Of a stretch of DNA of 39,801 nucleotides, positions 1 to 7,541 are shown in pieces. Every line of letters starts with the position of its first letter. Position 1 is the stretch's first letter. The position numbers and the translations under genes are program-made. The DNA lies in contig NZ_WVIE01000002.1 of assembly GCF_010091945.1 (NCBI RefSeq), positions 1 through 39,801 of the forward strand, given 5' to 3'. This stretch comes from Myxacorys almedinensis A. GTDB taxonomy: Bacteria; Cyanobacteriota; Cyanobacteriia; Leptolyngbyales; Leptolyngbyaceae. The notes under the pieces were generated by a model, which saw only the letters and a program-made list of their open reading frames with translations, ran no database searches and was not told the DNA's origin.

Positions 1-122
1 TACCCTCGCTCGACTTGCAGCCAAAAGGCTTGCCTGCTCTCCCTCCTGCCATCTTTTAATCCGTCGAACTCACGTCAATTTAGCTCTGCTAGTTGAAATG
101 TGCGACTCTTGAACCTCGCCGG

Positions 123-386
123 TTATCCAAAAAAGCGTTCATAGCCATCATGGCGACCGATCCAGAACCAAGTTACAGTGTCGCTCTCAAGAATTCCGAT
201 CGCGCGGCAACTTCGCGTTATTCTGACAGACCAAAGACTCTCTTAACGGTTGATGCATTTGAAATGCAAAGAAGGATGGAAAGGATTTTCTTTCCACAAG
301 CGATAGGTTTTTCTAGCACATTGGCGGATCTCCTGATCGAGTCACCGATATTCAGCCCAGAATGACGGCAGAGTTGCAGAATTCAT
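123..386 (-). pseudogene. RelE/ParE-like toxin, two in-frame stops
   Basis: Reading the minus strand from the ATG that overlaps the antitoxin stop (ATGA overlap) gives one unshifted 88-codon frame ending in TAA. It is interrupted by TGA at codon 15 (342-344) and TAA at codon 48 (243-245). The residues between read like a RelE-superfamily mRNA interferase of the cyanobacterial type: ARKTYRLWKENPFHPSLHFK near codons 24-43, then LWSVRITRSCRAIGILE near codons 51-67, and TVTWFWIGRHDGYERFFG at the C-terminus. Length, frame and ATGA junction are as expected for an intact toxin, so the damage appears to be two point nonsense mutations and not indels. The family assignment is from remembered family patterns; the stops are seen directly. 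An open frame on the opposite strand here is an antisense shadow. Confidence 0.85.
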
Positions 387-613
387 AGCTGGTCATAGTT
401 CATCGGTTGTGCTTTCCCTTCTGCTATCTCTTGTCTAGCACGTTGGGCAGCCGCGCTCAACTGAGGTTGAGTCCGCTCAAACGTCTCCTGCCATCGCAGT
501 TCATCGTGTAGGTCTGCAACGTATTCTCGCAAATGGGCAACAACTTGTTCTTGAGTAGATTCAGGTAAAGATTCCACCATTTTGATGAGAGTTGCGATCG
601 CGGCAGTAGACAT
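383..613 (-). CDS. Type II antitoxin-like small protein
   Basis: A 76-residue acidic helical protein beginning MSTAAIATLIKMVESLPEST and ending in the EGKAQPMNYDQL tail that I associate with cyanobacterial antitoxins paired with RelE-type toxins. The start is placed at the ATG at 611-613 because an AGAGGA ribosome-binding sequence lies just upstream and because the longer frame would run into the end of miaB. Its TGA stop overlaps the ATG of the broken toxin gene, the usual antitoxin-toxin junction. The antitoxin frame is intact although its partner is not. It would be expected to bind the toxin and autoregulate its promoter; no operator was identified. It lies 10 bases downstream of miaB and may be cotranscribed with it. 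Confidence 0.75.
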   Translation of the reverse strand: MSTAAIATLIKMVESLPESTQEQVVAHLREYVADLHDELRWQETFERTQPQLSAAAQRARQEIAEGKAQPMNYDQL

Positions 614-623
614 GACTTCCTCT

Positions 624-1979
624 CTATAATCGAGCTTCAACTAAGGGCTGACCGGTGAGACTAAACGGGCGAACTTCGGTAATTTTGACTTTTACACGTT
701 TGCCTCTCAATTCGTTGATCTCTCCTGCAAAGAAGGTGAGGCGATTGCCGCGAGTGCGTCCCATCACTTGCGTGGGGTCTTTGGAGTTTTGATCTTCAAC
801 CAAAATTTCTTCAACGCGCCCTGCATAGCGCTGCGATCGCTCTGATGCCGTCACCGAGACCAAACGATTGAGCCGTTGCAGCCGGTCGGCTTTCACTTCC
901 TCAGAAAGCTGACTTTCCCAGACTGCCGCAGGCGTACCAGGGCGAGGGGAATAAGCGGCGGTGTTGACCAGATCGAAGCCGATGTCTGCAACCAGTTTGA
1001 GCGTGTTCTCAAATTGGGTTTCTGTTTCGCCGGGGAAACCTACGATCGCGTCTGCACTAATCGATGCATCAGGCATGTATTCGCGAATCGTTTCAATAAT
1101 TCGACGGTAGCGATCGTGGGTATAGCCCCGCGCCATTGCCTTGAGAACGTCATTGTCTCCCGACTGAAACGGAATGTGGAAGTGTTCACACACTTTTGGC
1201 AGTTCGGCGCAGGCACGAATCAGACGCTCGGTAAAGTAGCGGGGATGACTAGTTGCGAAACGGATGCGATCGATACCCGGAACATCATGCACAACGTAAA
1301 GCAAATCCGTAAACGTGTTTAAATGGCGACCCTCAGACGTCGTACCTGGAAGATCTCGCCCATAGGCATCAATATTCTGACCCAACAACGTGATCTCTTT
1401 GTAGCCTTGCCGTCCAAGCGCTTCAATTTCAGCCCGAATCGCTTCGGGAGTTCGAGACTGTTCAACTCCGCGAACGCTAGGTACAACGCAATAGGTACAG
1501 CGTTCATTACAGCCATAAATCACATTCACCCAAGCGGTCACTTTGCTATCGCGTCTGGGTTTGGTAATGTCTTCAACAATGTGAATCGGATCAGTTGCGA
1601 CAACTTGATTTCCACTAAACACTTGCTCTAATAAATCTTCGAGTTGGTTAGCGTGTTGCGGTCCCATCACCAAATCGAGTTCCGGGACTCGCCGCAAGAG
1701 CGATTCACCTTCTTGCTGCGCCACGCATCCCGCAACAACCAGCGTTAAGTCTGGATTTTCCTGCTTTCGCCGTGCTTGTCTACCCAAGTAGGAATACACT
1801 TTCTGCTCTGCATTGTCTCGAATTGTGCAGGTGTTGTAGAGAATCAGATCTGCATCGTTAGGTTCTTCGACCGATTGGAAGCCCATCGTTTCGAGGATGC
1901 CCGCCATGCGTTCGGAGTCGGCTTTGTTCATCTGACAGCCGAAGGTGGTGATGTGGTAGCGACGGGGAGAAGCAGTCAT
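624..1979 (-). CDS. miaB: tRNA-2-methylthio-N6-dimethylallyladenosine synthase MiaB
   Basis: A radical-SAM methylthiotransferase that converts i6A37 to ms2i6A37 in tRNAs reading UNN codons. From the chosen ATG the protein is 451 residues. Cys15, Cys51 and Cys85 of the N-terminal UPF0004 domain bind the auxiliary iron-sulfur cluster. The radical-SAM CxxxCxxC motif is at residues 157-164 (GCNERCTYC), and the C-terminal ~65 residues form the TRAM domain. The start [20 protein letters not shown] matches where cyanobacterial homologues begin; a TTG four codons upstream is possible but has no better ribosome-binding site. Length and motifs are complete. The antitoxin gene follows 10 bases downstream, and a 13-bp tandem repeat lies upstream. 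Confidence 0.97.
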   Translation of the reverse strand: MTASPRRYHITTFGCQMNKADSERMAGILETMGFQSVEEPNDADLILYNTCTIRDNAEQKVYSYLGRQARRKQENPDLTLVVAGCVAQQEGESLLRRVPELDLVMGPQHANQLEDLLEQVFSGNQVVATDPIHIVEDITKPRRDSKVTAWVNVIYGCNERCTYCVVPSVRGVEQSRTPEAIRAEIEALGRQGYKEITLLGQNIDAYGRDLPGTTSEGRHLNTFTDLLYVVHDVPGIDRIRFATSHPRYFTERLIRACAELPKVCEHFHIPFQSGDNDVLKAMARGYTHDRYRRIIETIREYMPDASISADAIVGFPGETETQFENTLKLVADIGFDLVNTAAYSPRPGTPAAVWESQLSEEVKADRLQRLNRLVSVTASERSQRYAGRVEEILVEDQNSKDPTQVMGRTRGNRLTFFAGEINELRGKRVKVKITEVRPFSLTGQPLVEARL

Positions 1980-2122
1980 GGGTTTCAGCAAGATACAGGA
2001 TTAAGGCTCGACTTCCTATTTTAGGCTGAGTTACAAAGTTTTGCGAAACGGCGATCCAACGGACTTCGCGGAGCGAACCCCTTCGGAGCTTGGCAGAGCC
2101 AATCGCGAATCGACCTACCATT

Positions 2123-2174
2123 CAAGTTCTTTAGACAAGTTCTTTGAACAAGTTCTTTGGACAAGTTCTTTGGA
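2123..2174. repeat. 13-bp tandem repeat, four units
   Basis: Four head-to-tail copies of CAAGTTCTTTGGA at 2123, 2136, 2149 and 2162. The first two units differ from the last two at one or two positions. The array lies in the 239-bp gap between the 5' end of miaB and the 3' end of the DUF2283 gene, where it could lie upstream of the miaB promoter. It lacks spacers, so it is not CRISPR. The flanking stretch 2046-2105 is GC-rich with several short self-complementary words and looks like a fragment of an interspersed cyanobacterial repeat; that part is inference. Confidence 0.9.
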
Positions 2175-2218
2175 CAACGCGGGAATCGAAGTTGCATCAG
2201 GACATTACTTTATTTCTT

Positions 2219-2458
2219 CTAACGCTGACTTGCATTCAAAACGGTTAGTCCAACAATTCCGTCTGCATCATCGTAGCGAATCACAATGTCATCTTCTGTA
2301 AATTCGGTGTCAGTTGAAGATTTTGGGGGACTGTAGAAATCGATGTAAAGCACATCGGCTTCTGAATCGTAAACCAGAGAAAATGGCTGTTTGGGTAGAT
2401 TGTGGAGTACAGGCAAGAGTTTTAGATAATCTTGCGCTTCTTGAAAGTTCGCTACCAT
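2219..2458 (-). CDS. DUF2283 family protein
   Basis: A 79-residue protein whose C-terminal ~50 residues have the DUF2283 pattern: SLVYDSEADVLYIDFYSP, then DDIVIRYDDADGIVGLTVLN. An excellent ribosome-binding site (GGAGGAGA) precedes the ATG. The gene overlaps the end of the upstream gene by 7 bases, so the two are translated as a pair. DUF2283 proteins are small beta-rich proteins, often found beside nuclease-like or toxin-like partners, and an antitoxin or accessory role is a reasonable inference. No function is demonstrated by the sequence itself. Confidence 0.85.
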   Translation of the reverse strand: MVANFQEAQDYLKLLPVLHNLPKQPFSLVYDSEADVLYIDFYSPPKSSTDTEFTEDDIVIRYDDADGIVGLTVLNASQR

Positions 2459-2751
2459 ATCTGTCTCCTCCGGTTGAGAAAATTAATTCTGCGGGTTGGA
2501 AAAGCGGTGATTACAAATTCATCATCGCCTTCTTCTCGATAAGCTACAACCAGCCATCGAGCAGGTTCAAATTGTTGAATCGCCAACAGTGCGCCGTCAT
2601 TGCCTTCCAAGATACGAGTTGGATTGGAGAGCGTGTTTAGAACCAGTTGCTTTTTATCGGTAAGAACCGTGTGCCTTTGAATGATGGGTTGCCATCGCTC
2701 ATCGGGTAGCCGAATGAGAATGCCGTTGTGAGAAAGGGCAGTCTCGGTCAT
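2452..2751 (-). CDS. Small toxin-like protein paired with DUF2283
   Basis: A 99-residue basic protein with a central pattern HTVLTDKKQLVLNTLSNPTR, then ILEGNDGALLAI, an LVVAYREEGDDEFVITAF strand pair, and a basic C-terminus (RRINFLNRRRQIW). The order 'helix, NPxRIxEG, strand, vvYrE, fvITAf' recalls small BECR-fold (Barnase/EndoU/ColicinE5/RelE-like) nuclease proteins that occur with DUF2283 partners in cyanobacteria. The assignment to that fold is inference. The pair overlaps by 7 bases with this gene first, the reverse of the usual antitoxin-first order. No ribosome-binding site of note precedes the ATG. Confidence 0.7.
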   Translation of the reverse strand: MTETALSHNGILIRLPDERWQPIIQRHTVLTDKKQLVLNTLSNPTRILEGNDGALLAIQQFEPARWLVVAYREEGDDEFVITAFPTRRINFLNRRRQIW

Positions 2752-2853
2752 TAAGCCAGTTTTCGTTGTATTACTTCGGTTCTAGCTATTATTTTAGAGC
2801 GGTTCCTACAGAGTTGCGCTCTGTGCTAATCGCTACTTCTTGCTCTCAGCCTT

Positions 2854-4689
2854 TCACCGTTTCAATTTACGAATTTCCCGCAAATACCAGCGAATAAAAC
2901 TTTGGCTTGTCGCTCCCATTGACAACGACAACATCACAACGAACAGAGGAACAGGTATCCATGACGCCGAGAGTAGCAGAAAGAAGCCTGCAACGATGCC
3001 TGCACTGCACAGAGTAGATAGCATTCCGAGTTTCAACCGATATAGGCGGACGTTTTTCAGCTTTGAGCGTCGAGTTAGTAGTCCCGATACAATTCCGTTG
3101 AAGAATCCTAGACCTAATCCTAGAGAACCGCCCAGCACGGCAGCAACAATCATATTGAGAACGATCATTCTCAAATCACCAGAATAGGACATCGAAAATT
3201 TTGCGTACACTGCAAATAAAACAGTGCTAACAGAAGCACCAACCGTACCAAATCGCCAAATCGCATTCCAGAGAATTCGATCGGTCGTCATCGGAGGAGC
3301 AAGTTTTCCCTCATTTTTGGGAACAAGGGATTGATCCAGCGTTTCTGCTTGGATTTTGTTTCGTGGTTTTTGAGGAACATCGAAAGCTTGGGTTGTTCTT
3401 CGACGTTCTCGGAGATACCAGGTTGCGATCGCTTGACTCGCCACGACCATTGGTAGAGCTAGTATGGCAAATGTTTTAAGCGCATTCACTTCTCCCGTCA
3501 TCGATAGGATGGAGATCCCGAAAGTTAATACGACGGCTCCACTGAAGATCATTGCAGCGATACCGACAATCAGACGATACAGAAGAGGCGTTTTTTCAGG
3601 TGTATCAAAATAGTGCGTCAAAAAAGCAACAAGCAAACCATTGAGAAATCCCAAACCTAAACCTAGTCCTCCACATACGACGCCCCAGAAACTTAGCGCT
3701 TCTAACAAAGCATAGTCAGGAATGCTTGGCAAAATCGTGACCCAAACACATCCGACACCCGCGATCGCGCCAAACGCGCTACTGCGCCAAATCGCATTCC
3801 AAAACAGGCGATCGGTTGTCATTTGAGGCGCAATATCACCGGGGTTTTCTTCTGGAAGAGCTAGCCGCAACTGTCCTTGTTGCAGTGCTCTTAATGCAAC
3901 TTGAGCCGATCCTAAACGGTTCTCCAAACTCGGTTCTGTCAACCATTCCAACCAATCTAAAAACGGTTCGCTTAGCGTTGCAAAGGATCTAAATTGCAGT
4001 TGTAAATTGCGTTGCGGTAAGTCTGCGGGATGTTTTCCTGTGATGAGAAAAATTAGTGTTGCGCCTAAGCTGTAGAGATCCGATGCCGGGGTTGCCCGTC
4101 CGCCATACTGTTCGGGGGGCATGTAGCCGTAGGTTCCAACAACGGTAAGGGTTCCGCCTTCTTGAGCAACGAGCGTTTGAACCGAGCCGAAATCCACGAG
4201 ATAGACCTGTCCGACGTGATTTCCGGTACGGTTTCCAAGCAGGATATTACTTGGCTTGATGTCACGATGAATCACTGATGGCTGCTGAGTGTGCAGATAC
4301 GTGAGAAGGTCGAGGAGCGATTCTGCCAACTGCTTCACATCAGTTTCGGTGAACGATCGTCCTGCCTTCAAGTGTTGCTCTAGGGATTTGGCGTCGATGT
4401 AACTTTGAACGATCGCAAAACCTTTGGTCGTTGTGGTTTCGATCTCAAAATAGTCGAGATAGTTAGGAATGGCGGGATGGTTTAGCGATCGCAATGTTTC
4501 TGCTTCACGCTCAAACAACTTGAGATCATCCCATTCAAAATCGACGCCAAACGTGAGCAGCTTTATAACAACAAGTTCTTGCGTTTTTAAATCTCGTGCC
4601 AGAACGGTTTGTCGCCCAGCTTTTTTGCCAAGCTGCTGTTCAACCTGATAACGATTTTGTAGAATGTCCATTCCAGCATCCTTAAGCAT
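2854..4689 (-). CDS. Membrane Ser/Thr protein kinase, duplicated C-terminal module
   Basis: A 611-residue Hanks-type kinase. The catalytic domain (about residues 10-270) is complete: Lys43 in VVIK, HRDIKPSN at 141-148, DFG at 166-168, and GTYGYMPPEQ at 185-194 in the activation segment. The P-loop is degenerate (QLGKKAGRQTVL). Two homologous membrane modules follow, residues ~287-430 and ~464-607. Each begins with MTTDR..WNAIWR, contains GLGLGF.NG, and ends with a Q..I.WYLRE.R motif; each has about four hydrophobic segments. They are joined by a hydrophilic linker. Such kinases phosphorylate proteins at the inner face of the membrane; what the membrane modules sense is unknown. The start is the first ATG, preceded by a weak AAAGAG. 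Confidence 0.93.
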   Translation of the reverse strand: MLKDAGMDILQNRYQVEQQLGKKAGRQTVLARDLKTQELVVIKLLTFGVDFEWDDLKLFEREAETLRSLNHPAIPNYLDYFEIETTTTKGFAIVQSYIDAKSLEQHLKAGRSFTETDVKQLAESLLDLLTYLHTQQPSVIHRDIKPSNILLGNRTGNHVGQVYLVDFGSVQTLVAQEGGTLTVVGTYGYMPPEQYGGRATPASDLYSLGATLIFLITGKHPADLPQRNLQLQFRSFATLSEPFLDWLEWLTEPSLENRLGSAQVALRALQQGQLRLALPEENPGDIAPQMTTDRLFWNAIWRSSAFGAIAGVGCVWVTILPSIPDYALLEALSFWGVVCGGLGLGLGFLNGLLVAFLTHYFDTPEKTPLLYRLIVGIAAMIFSGAVVLTFGISILSMTGEVNALKTFAILALPMVVASQAIATWYLRERRRTTQAFDVPQKPRNKIQAETLDQSLVPKNEGKLAPPMTTDRILWNAIWRFGTVGASVSTVLFAVYAKFSMSYSGDLRMIVLNMIVAAVLGGSLGLGLGFFNGIVSGLLTRRSKLKNVRLYRLKLGMLSTLCSAGIVAGFFLLLSASWIPVPLFVVMLSLSMGATSQSFIRWYLREIRKLKR

Positions 4690-4797
4690 TTAAAACTCTT
4701 TACGCCAGTTTTACTTAAGAATACGGAAAATTGTTTGAAAAAAACTAATGAGTTGTCTACGCAGTGCTGAAGATACCGAACGAAATTTGAGCACTTC

Positions 4798-5178
4798 TTA
4801 GCCAACGCTAAACAACTGCTTAAAGACCGCAAATCTAGAACAGTCCCAATGATCGATGTGAGAGACAATTAACTGATCATCGTTGACCTGCAACTCGCTC
4901 CAGCCATCAATTGACATGGCAGGTTTCCACGGTAAAGGAGCCTTCCAACTCAACGTCCAGCGAGTTTTAATGCTATTTCCAGTGTCCTCAATATCATGCA
5001 ATTGGAAGCGAGTATCGATAAACCAGCGCTCTATAAACTGAATCATTTTTTTGTAGCGCTCAACTCCCTGAAACTGATTGAGCGGATCTTTGAAAAAAAC
5101 ATCTTTGGCATAAATGCTGTAGGTTTGATTCGCTGGAAACCGCGCATAGTCCTCGCAGAGCGTCTGAAGCAGAGACAT
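4798..5178 (-). CDS. DUF2358 family protein
   Basis: A 126-residue soluble protein matching the DUF2358 pattern of cyanobacteria and plastids: an N-terminal helix with LCEDYARFPA, then IYAKDVFFKDPLNQFQGVE, then WFIDTRFQLHDIE, and a C-terminal sheet with TRWTLSWKAPLPWKP. The fold is expected to be NTF2/SnoaL-like, with a small-molecule or protein-binding cavity, but the function is not known. It lies 108 bases upstream of the kinase on the same strand, so cotranscription is possible. Start: the first ATG of the frame; the alternatives would cut into the conserved N-terminus. Confidence 0.85.
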   Translation of the reverse strand: MSLLQTLCEDYARFPANQTYSIYAKDVFFKDPLNQFQGVERYKKMIQFIERWFIDTRFQLHDIEDTGNSIKTRWTLSWKAPLPWKPAMSIDGWSELQVNDDQLIVSHIDHWDCSRFAVFKQLFSVG

Positions 5179-5250
5179 ACAAAATAAGCATAGACAATAC
5201 TATTTTGTGCTTAACGCACCTGGTCTTTGAATGACGACTGACCTAACTAG

Positions 5251-5709
5251 TTAGAACAGAAAATGCTCTTCATCGTCAATCTGAACATCTAGTCTTGCTG
5301 AAATCACCTCCGTCACCATGGCTTCAAGATCAGCCGCATTGATCAGGGTGCGCGGTGCTTGATTGTGAAGCGGGTTGTTCAAGGGAATCAGTCTCAATCG
5401 GCGACCCTCTTGAATGAGATCAAACACTGAACCTTCTGCCGATTGGCTCAGTTCAATATAGTCAAAACTGCAAACATTGAGATAGAGAGTATAATTGGCA
5501 ACCAGCGTCGCCCGGTACGGATCGGCAAACACTTCTAAAACACACCCTTCGCCCTCACTGGCAAGGTTGCCATCTTGGGTGTGAATGTAGCGCACCCGCG
5601 TTAGGTCGGTCAGCAGTCGCTGCATGTCTTGCTTGTCGATAATTGTGCCATTGGCGATAATGCAAGGCGCAGGAAACCAGGAATTCCCGGAGAAAAAGTC
5701 GTGACTCAT
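5251..5709 (-). CDS. Conserved hypothetical protein
   Basis: A 152-residue acidic protein that I do not recognise by name. It begins MSHDFFSGNSWFPAPCIIAN and has beta-rich segments (CVLEVFADPYRATLVANYTL, LYLNVCSFDYIELSQ), then RRLRLIPLNNP and an acidic C-terminus (DVQIDDEEHFLF). No signal peptide or transmembrane segment is visible. The composition looks like a genuine cytoplasmic protein and no competing long frame is convincing. It is on the same strand as the DUF2358 and kinase genes, 72 bases upstream of the former. Confidence 0.75.
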   Translation of the reverse strand: MSHDFFSGNSWFPAPCIIANGTIIDKQDMQRLLTDLTRVRYIHTQDGNLASEGEGCVLEVFADPYRATLVANYTLYLNVCSFDYIELSQSAEGSVFDLIQEGRRLRLIPLNNPLHNQAPRTLINAADLEAMVTEVISARLDVQIDDEEHFLF

Positions 5710-5783
5710 GACAAAACAGGGGTCGAACTACGAGTCGAACAGGGTGAGAAGCGAAGCACTTGCCCACCTTCTAGAATCGCATG

Positions 5784-5799
5784 GAGTTTTTGAAAACTC
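5784..5799. other. 16-bp perfect palindrome upstream of cobS
   Basis: GAGTTTTTGAAAACTC is fully self-complementary (7-bp arms, 2-bp centre). It lies in the 250-bp gap between the divergently transcribed hypothetical gene and cobS. A small operator or a hairpin is possible. The rest of the gap shows nothing I can name, and the conserved boxes of a cobalamin riboswitch are not visible. Confidence 0.4.
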
Positions 5800-5959
5800 G
5801 CGAAAATAGACGGTTGAGTAGACAGTTCATCAGCGCTAAAGCAAAAATCTTGCTCAAAGATCTCACTTTAGGTCAGTGCCTCCTAAAGCAATTATGGCTG
5901 GGAAATGCCAATTTGGATCTGCGTGTCGAGGAAAGGAATTTAACTTCTGTAAAGTTGAG

Positions 5960-6715
5960 ATGGAAGCAATGATCAGACGACTTTGGGGGTGGGTTGCTCA
6001 AATTCTAGCAGCAACGATGTTTTACACCTGTTTGCCGATTTCGTCGGAGTGGACACTTGACTTTCGAGGCATTGCCCGTGTTGCGCCGCTCGTTGGAGTC
6101 TTGGTTGGCGGACTGGTCGGGCTACTCGATTGGGGATTAGCCCAGGTTGGGATGCCTGTGCTGACTCGCAGCGCGATCGCAGTTGCTCTGTGGATTGCGA
6201 TCACCGGAGGTCTTCATCTTGATGGTGCAATGGATACAGCAGATGGATTGGCGGTGAGCGATCCCCAGCGACGCTTGCAAGCGATGTCAGACAGTGCGAC
6301 CGGGGCATTTGGTGCGATCGCGGCGATTGTGATTGTTTTGCTCAAAACCGTGGCATTGAGTGAGATTGAGAGCGATCGCATCTGGATCTTGATGGCAGTG
6401 GCAGGATGGGGACGGTGGGGGCAATTAGTTGCGATCGCACGCTATCTCTATCTCAAACCGACGGGCAAAGGCGCGTTTCACAAAGAATCGATTCGGTCAG
6501 TTTGGGAAGCGTTGCCGACGTTTCTATTGCTGGTTGGGTTGAGTGGGGTTTTGTCTCCGGTTACAGCGATCGCACTTTCGGTTGGGGGAACTGCGATCGC
6601 GCTACTCACTGGAGCATGGTTAAATCACAAATTAGGCGGACAAACCGGAGATACCTATGGCGCGATCGTCGAGTGGACGGAAGCATTATTGCTCTGCGGG
6701 TTAACTGTGTTTTAA
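5960..6715 (+). CDS. cobS: Adenosylcobinamide-GDP ribazoletransferase (CobS)
   Basis: Catalyses the last ring-assembly step of cobalamin synthesis, joining adenosylcobinamide-GDP with alpha-ribazole (phosphate) in the membrane. From the ATG at 5960 the protein is 251 residues, the usual length. It has about six hydrophobic segments and the hallmark [15 protein letters not shown] at residues 83-97, followed by [16 protein letters not shown] longer frame starting at 5876 has no family support. The ATG at 5969 is an equally possible start. The gene ends tail-to-tail with the potassium channel gene, overlapping it by 15 bases. It stands apart from other cobalamin genes here. Six HIP1 octamers fall inside it. 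Confidence 0.95.
   Translation: MEAMIRRLWGWVAQILAATMFYTCLPISSEWTLDFRGIARVAPLVGVLVGGLVGLLDWGLAQVGMPVLTRSAIAVALWIAITGGLHLDGAMDTADGLAVSDPQRRLQAMSDSATGAFGAIAAIVIVLLKTVALSEIESDRIWILMAVAGWGRWGQLVAIARYLYLKPTGKGAFHKESIRSVWEALPTFLLLVGLSGVLSPVTAIALSVGGTAIALLTGAWLNHKLGGQTGDTYGAIVEWTEALLLCGLTVF
6173..6600. repeat. HIP1 octamers (GCGATCGC), dense cluster
   Basis: Six copies of the cyanobacterial HIP1 palindrome occur within 430 bp of cobS: 6173, 6314, 6372, 6431, 6566 and 6593. The octamer is scattered throughout the window. Its abundance in many cyanobacteria is well known; a role linked to Dam-like or HIP1-core methylation is proposed but not settled. Confidence 0.95.
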
Positions 6716-7474
6716 CGCTGTACCGCAAACCTTACAAAATTGAGCATCGGAGTCATGTAGTGCAAGACCACATCCTGAACAAACGATTGAAACTTGATCG
6801 GAGGTTTTGACAAATCGTTTAATCAAATCTCCTAACTGCCAAGGAATTAGAACTACGCCTGTCAAAAGCATTAAAGCCGTTAGTAGCTTTCCCAATTGAG
6901 AGTTTGGTGTGATGTCGCCAAAACCTGCGGTCGTGATGGTAGAAACAGAGAAATAAATTGCGTCTAGAAACGTATCGTACTTTGGATTAGAGGCATGTTC
7001 TACCTGATAAATTAAGCCTGAATAGACAAAAATAATTGAGATGAGAGTGAATAGAATTCGGGTTACGATCGCGCTATCTTCACTACTGACATAACCAAAG
7101 ATTGTTTTTCCACCAATAAACCGAATCAGACGCAAAATCCGAAACCAGCGAAAGATTCTAAAAAATCCAATATCTGCCCCAAACAGAAACGGAAGAATGG
7201 TAACTAAATCGACAATTGAAAATAAGCTAAAGATGTGATGAATTCTGTCTTTAGCGCACCACAATCGAAGCAAATATTCAATCACAAATATCAAAAGAAT
7301 TGCATTTCCAAAGACATCTAATTGTGTCTCAAGCGATGCAGGAATGTTATATGTCTCGACTACAAAAATTGCGGATGACGCTAAAACTAATCCGGTGATA
7401 AAAAGGTTAATGCCTCGACCGATTGGCGTGTCGATATCTTCTAGATAAAATGCAACCTTTTCCCGCAATTCCAT
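6701..7474 (-). CDS. Voltage-sensor-like potassium channel with C-terminal zinc ribbon
   Basis: A 257-residue six-transmembrane ion channel subunit. S1-S3 span roughly residues 20-97. An S4-like segment at 103-121 ([16 protein letters not shown]) has arginines every third residue. The S5-pore-S6 unit spans ~135-215, with selectivity-filter sequence [10 protein letters not shown] at 181-190 in place of the usual TxGYGD. The cytoplasmic tail ends in a four-cysteine zinc-ribbon (Cys232, Cys235, Cys247, Cys250). It should form a tetrameric potassium channel in the plasma or thylakoid membrane. The zinc ribbon tail is not typical of channels of this kind. The gene overlaps the 3' end of cobS by 15 bases. 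Confidence 0.88.
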   Translation of the reverse strand: MELREKVAFYLEDIDTPIGRGINLFITGLVLASSAIFVVETYNIPASLETQLDVFGNAILLIFVIEYLLRLWCAKDRIHHIFSLFSIVDLVTILPFLFGADIGFFRIFRWFRILRLIRFIGGKTIFGYVSSEDSAIVTRILFTLISIIFVYSGLIYQVEHASNPKYDTFLDAIYFSVSTITTAGFGDITPNSQLGKLLTALMLLTGVVLIPWQLGDLIKRFVKTSDQVSIVCSGCGLALHDSDAQFCKVCGTALKHS

Positions 7475-7541
7475 AAACCAAACGTGCCGACCTCTGAGCT
7501 ATTGTGACTCAAAGTTCGGCATCTGATCGAATCGCGGATGA

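Noticed and set aside
93-365. Open frame on the plus strand near the window start
   Set aside because: It is antisense to the toxin remnant, which explains the sequence better; the frame resembles no family and has no ribosome-binding site.
2123-2174. CRISPR-like array
   Set aside because: The 13-bp units are directly adjacent, without spacers, and no cas gene is present in the window.
2041-2301. Plus-strand open frame over the tandem repeat
   Set aside because: It reads SSLDK/FFEQV repeats from the tandem DNA repeat and then the antisense of the DUF2283 gene; not a protein family.
5710-5959. Possible cobalamin riboswitch upstream of cobS
   Set aside because: No B12-box-like sequence and no matching stems were visible in the 250-bp gap; only a short palindrome was found.
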